Source: Ectocarpus siliculosus
Taxonomy: Eukaryota > Sar > Phaeophyceae > Ectocarpales > Ectocarpaceae
Direction of reading: 5' to 3'
NCBI GenBank assembly: GCA_000310025.1
Contig: FN649734.1
Coordinates: 2,119,197-2,183,196, forward strand
Length of the DNA stretch: 64,000 nt
Shown here: positions 13,201-25,200 of the stretch, piece after piece
How positions within the stretch are numbered: position 1 is the stretch's first letter
How the letters are laid out: each line of letters begins with the position of its first letter
The notes under the pieces: generated by a model
The model's database searches: none
What the model saw: the letters and a program-made list of their open reading frames with translations, nothing else
Told to the model about the DNA's origin: nothing
Made by a program: the position numbers and the translations under genes

Positions 13201-16200
13201 GCATCCCCGGGCGCTACGACATGCGCATCACGGACGTTGCGGGACAGGTGTGACAGTTCTCGAGCATTAATTGTTGCCCGGGTGGCAGACATGCATATCA
13301 CGTGCTAGCTTGTTCACGACGGTACACAACGTGGATTTTCGAAGATGCACTAAACTAGAAGCTATGCAGTGTTCGGAACAACACCGGCCAATGGCATGTA
13401 TTCCGTGTGCAGTGGACACCATTCGACGCACCGCTTGCGTAGAGGTCACATTGGCCCGATTGTACGCCCGAACGGACACAATCGGTGTACTTGTACGGAA
13501 TATATTGAGCTGTTTAGACCACTATCGCTTCGGACTTCACCAATTCATGTCCCACACGAGGTGTCGCGCGCTTGCTGACTTTCAGCGCCCCTGTGAAAGT
13601 AATGATAAGACATGCTTGCCCGTGCCTGATGCCCACGTCCGCCCAGGTGATCGATGGCGGGTCTCGAGTCGTTCAAGCAACCAGCATGCGCACCAAGGCT
13701 TCCTTGTCGACGGCAACGGGCACTGGCCTTCACGGGGGAATTGCAGGGAAGCGCCTGAGGGTCGTCGTGCAGGCCCGTGTCATCGCCGATCAGCCCGAAG
13801 TGCAGGCTCTGTCGGGGTGGACAGCGGTAAGATTGGTGCATTGGCCACAAGAAGAAGTCGTATGAAAGCAGGCAGAGTCCAAGGGTTTCGAGAAATTGAG
13901 ACGTCCAACGGAATTTCGGAACACAATAATACGGACTCGCCCGAAGAGAAGGAAACGACAGACGTGTTCAATATAGCATTGCATGACGATGAGGTCCTAT
14001 CCTACTACGCAGCGTCACAGCCTCAACCCCGGCGTACTCATTGTCCTTGTCCCGGTGTGTTGAATGCTCGCTGCCTTGCCAGGGAAACGGATCAAACGGG
14101 AACGGCACGTGCGTGGGAGATCTCCCGCTAACATTCGAGCTGGCCTACGGTGGCGAGCGCACCCTGCCCATCCCCTTCGAAGCGAGCGCTGGTGAGGATG
14201 AGATAGATGGCTTCGGGGTCGTTGTACCCGGAAAAACCACACGTGTCGTCGTTGTCAGGAGAGTTCTAGCAAATCCTAGCCTCTCATATTCTTTCCGGCG
14301 GCGTGCGATCGTGATTCGTTGCGAGGGAGGAAGGCTACTTCCCGGTCTCCCTAATGCGGTGTGATTCCCGATGTGGTGTGTGCAAGAACGGAGCATGTAT
14401 ATCCTTGAGGTGCCGACGTCATGCTTAGATAGGCAGACAATTTCTCGCGAAAGCATGGAAGCTGATTAACGGAACTACTCCCGCATTGACTGTGCCCGTG
14501 TTTTTTGTTGTTGAAGGCCATGCATCACAGTGACAAAAAACCCGAGCTCGCTTCCCTCTCTTCGTCTCCAAGCAATAATCTGAGCGCCTGCCCCCTTTGT
14601 GTTATATTCGGGACTTAGGCGAGGTGGCGGAGGCCCTCAAGGCGCTCCGCACTCCAACGGCCACAGTTTCAAGGTCGAACGGAGACGAGCTGTCTCCTCT
14701 GTGGCTCGTCACTTTCAACGGCGACACAAACAGCAAGTGCTTCAACGGTCCGGGGGGGGAGGCAGAACGCGCCCACCCTTGCCCGACCTTCGAGGGCGAC
14801 CACAAGGTAGAGTAAGCTATATTATCTACTATACTGTAATAGTGTTGTCCGCCGAGACGAGGTAAGCTATATACTAGTGTCGTCCGCCGAGACTACCTCA
14901 CGCTTCTGATACGTTCGCAGGGCATACATATGATAGGTGTGTCGTTGGCAGCAGCAGGCTCTTGGTAGTGCAGATAGAGGTAAGTAGATTTGTTCAATGC
15001 CCGACTGAGTGTCAAGAATGCACTAAGGTAGACGGGGGCTACCGGTACGAGGGGTACTTGCACTGGTCTTGATCCCTCCGGAAAGAAAGACACTGCCTGA
15101 TCGTCATGGGTGAACTCAACAACAGAGTACATGCCAATTGTTTCATGCCCGCGTGTCCACTCCCGCTATAGCTTCATCGATGTCAACCTCAATCTTGGCG
15201 CCATTCGCGGATTTTTTCTATGCAGCCCCTGCTTGGCTCCACGAGCGGAGAGTTGACCTGTCTCTCCGGCCGTGACCGACCGTCTCGAGGCATCCGCGTG
15301 GCCGGGATCGTCAAGGGAACTCCGGCAGTAAACCAGGTACAGTCTTTACTACCACCGCCTTCCCTTTCCTCTTGGGCGTGTGTGTCTTTTCGCGATTGTA
15401 GCCTGTTACCCCGACCTGTTGTCCCCTGCCCTGGGCGGCTAGGTCAGCACAGAGCAATGACCTGATGGAGCGTACACCCGTTTTGAGACAAGCAAAGAAA
15501 TCAACACGAAACACAATATCGACAACGACGGCAACTCCAGAAGCAGGAACAGCACGTACAGAATGGAGTTCTGCGTGAGTGTCTTGTCCCTTACGACTGC
15601 GTGCCGATCGAAAGCGATATGTCATCGATCGAGCTGCGGCTCGTTTGATATTTTTCTCAATTTTCCGCCGTTTCGTTTCTTTGCGCGCCGCAAACGCAGG
15701 TCGATTCACGAGATCTGGCCACGCTGCGGTTCTCGCTGTTCGCCAACAACGGTCACGCCTACACTCCGCCGTCCGACAACATTGATCCGGTGATCGCGAT
15801 GCACGAGAAGCAGGAGCTAACCTGCACCGTCAACGAACCGACCGGGACGATGTCGAGCAACTTTGGGTTTCGGCTCGACATGTTCAGAAGGGATGCCTTC
15901 GTAGAGGCCCGCGGCACCCTCCAGGACCTCAGGTGTGGCCGCAGGCCCGAGAGAGACCATCAGATAGGATGTGTTCGCCCTGTATTCGGCTGCTCCCGAC
16001 TTGAAGGACGATGTATGTACAGGTGTACCTCGTGTAGCCTGTGACGGATACAGTGCATGAGATGGATCTATCTGTTCGCCATGTATTCGGCCGTTCCCGA
16101 CTTGAAAGAACATGTATGTACACGTATACCTCGTTTTGTCTGTCACAGATACAATGCATCAGATGGCCGTGTTCGCCATGTGCTTGGCTTTTACCAAATT

Positions 16201-19200
16201 TGTATGTACACGTGACATCATCTTGTGTTGAGAGCACCCATAACAATGCGCCCTGGTTGCGCCCTGGTCGAACGCACGGAGTCTTTGTGGGTACAGCTCA
16301 GCAACAGCAGTTCAGCAGCAAAAGTTGTCTGGGTAGACACACACCAGAGTAGAGCACGGCCGGTAATGTAAGCGCCTAACGAAAATCACAAACTCCAAGG
16401 TCTGGTGGTTTGGTTTTTCGACAAGTAGCTCACCTTCGCCAGTACGACTGGGAGCACATACGAACAGCTTTGTGAAGACATCATTAGAGATTACTCTTGC
16501 TTTACAAGCTACCACTTTTCTATGAGGAATTCCTACATACGACGCTCGGTGGAAATTTCTCAACCAACCGACTCACTGAACGACCATTCTGTCTGTTTAA
16601 GCGTGTCAGGAACTTCAATTGTATCCCTGGATGACCCTTCCTCTTGCGCTCTCTCCGCGATACGCCCTACTGGTATTTTTGCCAAATCCTTGAATCAGGA
16701 ACCACCTCGAGAAGATGTTGGCCTCGGCCCACCAGAAGCACGTTCGCGTGCAGGTTACCTCCGCCTTTGGGCAACGATCGTTGTGCGGACCGCGCGGTAA
16801 CAAGGTGAGCTGATTGATACAGTAGTGCGTGCGTGCGGCGCACACTAGGAATGACTATTAGTCGAAATGGTTTGATTTTGGGCTGTAAAGATGCTTGAAA
16901 GGAGCGCAACCCCGACGACATTCGCTCAAAACTTACATGGGCATTGATCTGTGATACCGACAGGAGCTTGCTCGACCCCCAATGAAAAAACTTGACAACA
17001 GCGTGCATGACATATTGTCGCATAGATGGCCTGCTTTTCATAGAGATGTTGTGCACATAGGTATCGTGCGTGAGCGACGTCTTCAACGATATGTAGATAA
17101 GTCGTTACGAGCTCTTATTTTTCTTGCTCGGAGAGTAATATCGCGTTTTCCCTGCGCCCCCCCCCCTGTGTTAACTACCGTCTACCAACAGGTTATGATA
17201 GAATTCTCCCGCACCAACGGCGCACCTCCGGAGCTCAAGATTTCGGAATATGTCGGCGTGTCCCACGTCTCCATTCGCCAAGTGACGAAGGCTGTCGACT
17301 CCGTTTCGTACGTCGGGCAAGGCCGGTGAGTCAAGACGACAACGAAGGTTGGTGCATTGCTGAGGTCTGTTTCCCAAACCTTATTTATCATTACCTGGGC
17401 GGGTTGCCGCTTTTGCTGAACTCTGCGTTCTGGGGTCTATGAGAAGTCGTCGCGTTGTGTAGGGCTGCTAGGACAAGCCTGATGCAAATAGTAAGACTGC
17501 TAGATGAGAGCTCGGCGAGGTTCGTGTCTTGCGTGTGGCGCAATCGGAATACTTTTAGAATGCTCTGTTGCACGAGAATGTAGCCTAATAGCCCCCCGTC
17601 GCCGTATACATGCGAGAATCACGTAGACGACGTTGTTGGTGACGGCAGCAGATATTTTTTTGTGTCTTCTCAAAACGGTTTTCCATTCAACAGCTTGGGT
17701 TTTGTTGTCATATTTCGTCGACACCACATGCACTATCAGCAGGCATCTGCCGGCCGGATAGGAAGCCGTGAAATGACACGAGCGGACTCAATATATATCT
17801 CAGAAACACGGCAACCATGAGCTGTCGTCTGCACAGGTTGCCTTACGACACACGTCCAACATTCACACGCAACCGTCCCGCTCGCTCTCTTCCCGGCCGA
17901 ACGATTCCCAGGTACGTGATCGAGTACACCCCGGTGCTCGCCGGGAATTTCTCCGCCGAAGTTCTCGTCGCCGGCGCCATGATCCCACCGTCGGGATCGA
18001 TGGGAGACGTCACCGTCCTGCCGTCGTTCGAAGGCCTCAGGGGGAAGCTCCAGGTGGACGAGGTGAGAAAAAGGACAACGGAAAGTGCTCGGTGAACGTC
18101 GTAGGAAGCTCACGACAGGTGTTCCATCATTCTCAACAGACGCTTGTGGATTTATCTCGCAAGACAGCAAGATTATGTAGTTGGTTGCTGTACGGCCTCT
18201 CAGAGGGGGATGGGCCCGCATCGATTTGAATAGGAGAATAGTTGCTATTTCAGGGGGCGGTTCAGGACTTGAAAGGTGGGACCAAGCGTGTTTTGCATCC
18301 ACAGCACTGGGCATGATTTTAAGGCTTCGGCATGTAGAGCGAACGCAGCCTTTGAGAAAACGGAGCGGCTAACTTGGACGTACCCGTCCGCCACGCGCAC
18401 CCTGACTTTGTGCTATGCGTAGGAGTACTATTGTCGACGTCAAGGCTGATACATCCCTCTTCCGGCAGGGATCCCGTACCTCCCTACAGTGCGAAACCGC
18501 AGACTCACGGCCAACTTTGTGTTCTGCCGATGCGCCCTTCCTTCAAATCGAACAGTCCGGGGTTGCTGGAGTCCAGCACCGCGTCACGGCCACCCCCAGC
18601 GACGAGTACGGCAACGTCATCGACCCGAGCAACCTGCCGCCAGGTCAAGGTCTCGCGATCCGCGTCCGGGGCTTCCCCGACCCCCGCGCCGACGTCGACC
18701 TAGAATCGAAGCCGTTTCTGGTCGACCTTGAGATGGAGATCGATGGCCCCGACCTGAACGGTAACGCCAGGTTCGTGGGATCGTTCACGCCTATCGCTGC
18801 CGGGTGGTACGTCGTGCAGAGCGCTTTCGTTGGCCCAGACGGGCCATCCAAGGCGCTCTTGGACTTCACGGAACGCGTTGGCCAGCCAGGACACCTCGGG
18901 GCGCCGGTAAGGGTGGATGGAATACCCCGTGTGTGATGCTTCTGCACTGTTTGTTCATGTCGAGGGAGGGACTGTCTGATGTTCTCAGTATCGCGAAGGT
19001 AGTGGCGTTTGTTGTAGCTGAGCACAGAACGAGCTGTCGGGCAATGTAGACAAGAGGTGACCAGGCAAACTGGTTGCTCGTACAGTACTTGGTGTTGGGA
19101 GCGGAAATTGCGCGTCTGATTCGGTGCTTTTTGACCGCACTACAGCAAACTTCGTACGCCTCAATCTGTTGGCATAAACTCGTGCTATGTTGGTCGGTGG

Positions 19201-22200
19201 CAGAACCTAACCTACCCTACACGCGCCCGTCCTACTTGTGTTGCCCAACTCTCCTCCCCGATATGGTTCGCAGGGCATGGTGCGGACGCACCAGTTCTTC
19301 GACGACGACGTCCAACTGGCCGGCGTCTTCGTCTTGCCCGGTGAGGTCTCCGCGACCCAGTCGTCCATCGCCGGACGGGGACTGCATGAGTGCTTAATTG
19401 GAACGGAGGTATGTGTGTCAACATTGTTGCGTGTTATTTTGTACGACTGAGTAGGCTGTTCTTTCGGACCTTTTTACCCTATCTAGTAGGAAATAACCAC
19501 TTGTCGAGGAAGAGTGTGTACACCTCGCTGCTCTCGCCCTCGGTAACTCACCGCATGGCAACAAACGTATCGTCCCGCGTCACACGCCATTATTCCGTCT
19601 CTCCCCCTCTCTCTCTTTCTCAATCGGCAGGGACTGAACGAGTGCGCGTTCACGATCACCTCTCGTGACGCCTTTGGGAACAAGCGGTTCCGTACGAGGT
19701 CTGACGAGTGGCACGTCACCGCCAACGGCATCGCTAAGCACGGTGGACTCCCTTCTTCTGATGCAGACGCCCAAGTCGTGTGAGTCCGGTTTCACGAAGG
19801 TGTAGGCGTACATAGCAGCCGGCTGATCGGCGCGATACTGCTGAACACACGATTTGAACTAATATATTTATCTCTGTGAAAAGACGATTTGGAAGATTTG
19901 ACGGTCGAGATCCGGGGTGTGTGCGTCGCTCTCTTGGCGATTTCAAACTGTGGTGGCGCGGAGCACTGTGTGTGTTGATGCGTTGCCGGTAGCGTTCCCC
20001 AAGACTTTCCGGCGGGCACAACGTTTCCCGTCAGCAAACGTTTGTTGGCGGTAAGGAGATTTCCGAGGAGTTACGTGGAACGTCATTGACCTTGAGCGCG
20101 TGGGACGCGGCTTGCCGCAAGCGGGAAGTGAGAGTTTTGCAAACAGGCGCACAAAACATTTGCTCGTGAGCCGTACTTCGCTTCGCCAGGTAGCCAACCG
20201 TAAACCATTCAATATGTTTGCCAACACCGTGAACCTCTCACTATGGCCAACGAAGTGTTCGTTCCACGGTAGGGCGTTTTCTCGGTGGTTGTTTTGTAGG
20301 TCTCTCACCATCCACGAAAATTCCGTTTCTCTATTTTGAACACAACGAAAAAGGAGGTATTGAATACCGGAGTTGAAGAAGAAGCCGACGCAGAGCAACA
20401 ACAATAGAGCAGGAACTGCAGCTTCGGCGAACGCTAAAAGTGTCCTCGAACGGCACACCTCCACTCTGTTGATTGTGACTTTACTGCTTGCCACTTTTAC
20501 TTCCGCCGCACACAGCGCGTTCTGCTTGATGCACTAAGAGACGCTTGATGCGACGTTTGCACGTACCTCTACAGGAGTGATTCCCTCAACGGTAGCTACA
20601 CGGTCACCTACGTTCCTCCGAGCGAGGGAGACTACCAGATCGTCGTAACGCTGGGAAATTCCTCGGCTACCTCAGCTATCGCTCACGTGCATGGGCCTCC
20701 AAAGCAGGTGATAAAGCTGCGGGATGGCTTACACATTGCCAGTACACTAGTATTCTGTTCGCGACGCCCCGATCGTGCAGCGGTTCGCCTGAAACTCGCT
20801 GGTATGCGGTGAACTTCCAACCATCTCAGAGTTGGGTCGCAGGCAGGAGAATACTCGACGCGACTAGAGGAGGACAGTTAACAGGATTTTTCTGCGAGAT
20901 CGTGAGGTCGTAGTCCAGCAGCTTCGTTGCTTCCGACCTTCCCCCCCATTTTCAGTTGGACACCTCTTTTCTTTTGTCGTTCATCCTGCTGACTCCTAAG
21001 CCTCTCGCCTTCCTGGTCTCCCTCCCACTCGTCGCACCTCAGGTCGAACGAGCCGACGACTTCTTCGCCCTGGTCTGCTCTCCTGACGAGGTCGTCAGCC
21101 CTACCGACCGTGCCGACTACGACGACTACGACTACTGCGACGACGTCTATGCCTTCGACGACGATAGCGAGTACGACAACATCGACGAGTACGACTACGA
21201 CTACGACGACGGTTACAACGACTACGACGGCTTCTGCGACTACGACGACGTCGACGGCTTCTGCGCCGACAACTACTACGACGACGGTTACAACGACTAC
21301 GACGGCTTCTGCGACTACGACGACGTCGACGGCTTCTGCGACGACAACTACTGCGACGACGACTACGACGACGTCGAGTCGGTGTCGTGGGCACAGCTCA
21401 TCTTGCATGTGCTGTTGTTCGGCCAGGCTGTGGGCCTAGCCGCCCTGCCGTTCAGGCTGGCCTGGGAGCACGGCACTGCCATCATCGCGGCGACGAGGTG
21501 GGTCGTCGACAGGGCGGCGCGTGGCGGTGCTGCCATCATCGCGGCGGCGAGATGGATCGTCGACAAGGCGGCGCGTGGCGGTGCTGCCATCATCGCGGCG
21601 GCGAGGTGGGTCTTCGACATGGCGGCGCGTGTCGATGCTGCCATCATCGCGGCGGCGAGGTGGGTCGTCCCCAGAGTGGCGCGTGGCGGTGCTGCCATCA
21701 TCGTCGCGGCGAGGCCGATCGTCTACAGGGCGACGACAGCTCTCCTGGCTCCAGGGAGAGTTGAACACTTGAGGCTCTTTCTCCGCTTCCTGCCCGCGAT
21801 CCCAGCGGTTGCTTGGGCATCGCACGCCGTGGCGAACTGGAAAGAGAGCCTTGTCCTGCTGTCCCGTCTGTGGTCTTGCCTCCGCTTCGTCTTGGACCCA
21901 CAGTTCGGGGTCGTTGTGCGCGCGATCCACCCAGTTGCGCGTGTCGTCTTCGCAGTCGGGTTCGTGGCCGTGCTCGCCATCGTCCTCGTGTTCCTCGTGC
22001 ATCGGGCTTGCTGGGGGCTCGTGGTCTACGTTGCTGACCGACAGGTATGTGTGTACTTACACGGGCGGGTGATTTTTGGCATGTTGTCGGAAAGAGGGAA
22101 TTGTTCGCGCAACTAGGGGTAATCCTGCCTTCAGAATACTTAGTCCGCGGCTTGCCAGGCCGCGGAATTGTATGCCGTGTTGCCGGGGCTTGGCGTGGGT

Positions 22201-25200
22201 GACATTTTTATGTTGGCGGCCGGATTTCACGCTTGCCTCAACAAACATGTTTTCCACACTTTGCTACATACACCCGCCGCACACGCACCACCCGCCGCCG
22301 TTTTGTTTGACATGATCCACGCCCCCACCGCACCGTTGCCGGTGTCCGTATTTATTTCCTCTGCGACGACGCGCACGTTCTCTCTCGGTGGATGCTGAAC
22401 GTTGGTTGGTTCCAGGAACGAGCCGCTCGATCTCACGGCGCCCCCGCCAGTGGTCTCCGCCGAACTCCCAGGTGTCTATTTAGTCCGGCGTAATTCGTAG
22501 ACGTGTGTGTGCAGTTAGCGACCGCACGTAAGGACCTCTAGTTTTGGCCGAGGCTGAAGTTCTTACGTGTAGTTCTTAGACTTTGAGATTTTCGAGGCTG
22601 AATACATTTCTTCACTGCCGAGTTGTTAAGTGCGGCCGCTAACTACTTTATGGTACACCTTAGTGTACCGTCTTGCAATGCATGCGAGAGATGCCGCTCA
22701 AGAGAAACGGACGGTATCCGGGTGTTTTTCGCCTGTCGGCCACGTTTATCGCTACTTTTGCCTGTGAGCGCCGGAGACGCCTCCACACAACCACCCAAGA
22801 AGGTTGGATGTAGAAAGATGACCATGAAGATACTGCAGCACAGCGACCATCCCGGGAGCGAATCTCCCCCAACCTCCCTAACAACGAAACAATGCAGTTC
22901 GTGACGTATGTACCCGAACCCGCGGCGTGACTTGCTGTTTTACCAGGCACGTCTCAACGCCCGACCGCGACTGGCTCACCAGCGTCGAGTCAGCGGTCAT
23001 CCACCTCCTATGCGGGGTGCCACGACTTCGAGATGAGCTGCTGGACTTCGAGCACCAGGACGTGTACAAGTCCTGGTGGGCTACCATCAAGTCATGGTTC
23101 ATCGGTAAGTCGGAGGGCTTGAAGAACTGGAGTTTGTAGAGCGCTCCGGGCACAGAATATTGTGTAGTGTTACCGATGGGACAACTCTTTTCGCCCGAGC
23201 AGCCACGACGTTTCGACCATATAGTCTACCTGTTGAGGGTTTTGAGGAACTCCTTTCTTCTTTGTAGATCCCAACCGGATGAAATGCGACAGGCGTTGTT
23301 CGGGCGTGGTTCCCAAACATGCCCATGCCCCACAGCAGTTCAAGAACGTTTGAGTAGAGGGCTCATTGACCTGATGCATGACGAAGGTTGGCATCGGCGC
23401 TGTGTTCCCCCATTTTGCCCCAACACCCAACACACCTTGTAGTCGAAGCCCAGATATAGACGTACCTGCCTATACTACATCCCGCGGAACGCTGCTCATG
23501 CTACCGTCACCAACACCGCCATGTTTTCAGGAACCCATGATGTTTGCCATGCAGGCGTGCAGACACAATGAAAGCTCGACAAGCGCTCGCTGCCCGCATG
23601 ATTTGATGCACACGCGCACTCCTTCGCCAACGCAACTCCACTGTCCTCCGACCAACTCCAAATACCGGCAGCGCCTCGCCAGCGGCTCGAGCGCAACTTC
23701 GTGCTGCAACTGGCCGCTATTGCTCGGGTACGTGCGGCCATGCTGACGTTGTATCCCAATGTTTCCATGCCAGCTCGAAAGATTTACGCAATATTGTTCA
23801 GCGAGCGATTCCCTCTTGGGGCAATTGCCGATCGCAATGCTGTGCTTCTGCTGGTGTGGAAAACAAGCGGGAGGTTTTCATGTCAATCTACTGTGCTTGG
23901 AGAATAAAGCTACCGATTTACCTCGCCGCGTGATGACCAACGCCATCTACGCCGCCATCTGATACACGCTGGTTTCGGATCACAACCCCAGACTGCGTAG
24001 AGAGCAAACGTCTGACGAATTTTTTACGAAGTGCCAATTATGTTTGGTGAAACCTCTCTGGCTTTATCTCCCCTACTTTGATCCCGCCGACCGTCTTGTA
24101 TTTCACTGTGATGCGTGTGTCCTCGCGTTGAGGGCTTGCATAGGATTTTGAAAACGGGGTTGGGGACGTGCCGCCTGCCGCTTATAATGGCGAACGAGAA
24201 TTTCCTCCGCGTGATCCACCTGTTCTCCTCGTTGTGCAATCCAGGGCCTCTGGTACGACGAGATCAGCCCCGCCAAGACCGACCTTCAACAGGACCCAGA
24301 ACCTTTCGACAAGGATCCGTCCGGGATCTATGTCAGAATCGTCCAACTGACGAACTCCGTTCGTCGGCTTCTTGGTCTCTCCCGGATCTTTCGAACTCCG
24401 GTAAGCGCAAACGGGGCTAGTTACCGATGGTAGTTTAAGGCGTGACTGGTGATGGTGGTCATGCAGCTTGTTGGCTTCGGAGGAACCTTACACTAGCTTA
24501 ATCTGTACTGCCTGTTGTCTTCCCAGGATGCGCTACATTCTACCAATAATATTGTTTTTTTTCTGTGGCCCGGGGATGTTTCGCACACACGTGGTTTGTA
24601 TGTCACACAAGTTTCTGTGGTACCAAAGAAATTGGAAAGTGGACCTGAAGCGCGATTCTACCTCTGCTTCAACTCGAAATACTACCTGGTTGTGATAGCG
24701 CTGGTAACCCCATCCTGCGTCTCATGCGGTGACATCGGAATATTCAAACACGGTTGGACTCATTTGTCGGTGCAGTCACACGAACGAATGGCGATTTTTC
24801 TTAGGGACGACAGCACATAACAGGCACTTTTGTTTTATCGTTCGACCATCTATTTGAAATTAAACCCGCGATGGCGTGGTATCCCTCCATTCCTTCATTC
24901 GATATTTGGGCGAAATGCGGGGCAGGGCAGGCGGGAGAAAGACAGGACGCATTATTGTGGCACTGTAGGTCCCACTCCTTGACAACCAAGAGATTTAGTC
25001 TCGTTGTTTGAGAACAGGCAACAGTACCTTGGCTTTGGTTGTCAATCGTGAACACCGGAAGAAGCACCGCAATATGGCCCCGCCGGAATGTGTCTCATTC
25101 CCCAGAACCGGCAACACAATAGATGGATAGCGACACCTCAGCAACAACCTTTCGACCCGTTGCTCGGCGTTCCAGGTACCCCTCGTACGCGACCAGCACC

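Larger units (their letters stand above)
7965..20707 (+). other. Exons 4-24: filamin/ABP280-type repeat block
   Basis: Repeated Ig-fold signatures of the filamin family are visible. Examples are VELSGNLSRAVSDVPSQFTV followed by GTYEWSVKDSAG and IHGTSCSPFQ; YVGTVIDNEDGTYDVSYNAE followed by GTYTLQARIGG; RYVIEYTPVLAGNFSAEVLV with AGAMIPPS; and GSYTVTYVPPSEGDYQIVV. Two segments (exon 11, and exons 14-15) follow a different pattern, F-x-L-x-F-x-G-x-T with Ala/Glu-rich EVQATL or EVAEAL helices, which resembles a repeat common in stramenopile surface proteins. Cys residues and N-x-S/T sites fit an extracellular location. Exon lengths run from 84 to 438 bases. Confidence 0.8.
20956..22044 (+). other. 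Exon 25: Asp/Tyr-rich stretch, five 18-residue repeats and membrane helix
   Basis: This exon is about 1 kb, against 50-440 bases for its neighbours. Two phase-0 acceptors are possible: 20955 and, after a better pyrimidine tract, 21042. In order it encodes: an acidic stretch from about 21100 to 21380 that is almost only Asp, Tyr, Gly, Cys, Asn, Phe and Val; a hydrophobic segment (LILHVLLFGQAVGLAAL); five 18-residue repeats (21469-21738); and a strong membrane helix, VVFAVGFVAVLAIVLVFLVH, followed by a basic residue. Placing the acidic and repeat parts outside the cell next to the membrane is inferred from the signal peptide and helix. No family is recognised for either repeat. Confidence 0.75.

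Noticed and set aside
20878-21408. Long Val-rich open frame on the minus strand
   Set aside because: It is the complement of the GAC/TAC-rich Asp/Tyr repeat; GTC/GTA codons appear automatically, and the plus strand has the splice-consistent frame.
21363-22002. Other frames across the 18-residue repeat
   Set aside because: The 54-base period keeps several frames open. Only one joins flanking exons in phase and contains the membrane helix.
22416-22471. Alternative frame of exon 26 (NEPLDLTAPPPVVSAELP)
   Set aside because: It looks natural by itself but breaks phase with exons 25 and 27, whose joins are better supported.
23527-23727. Longer version of exon 29 starting after the AG at 23526
   Set aside because: In the frame that joins exon 30 it meets a stop; only the part after 23671 stays open, so the short form was kept with low confidence.
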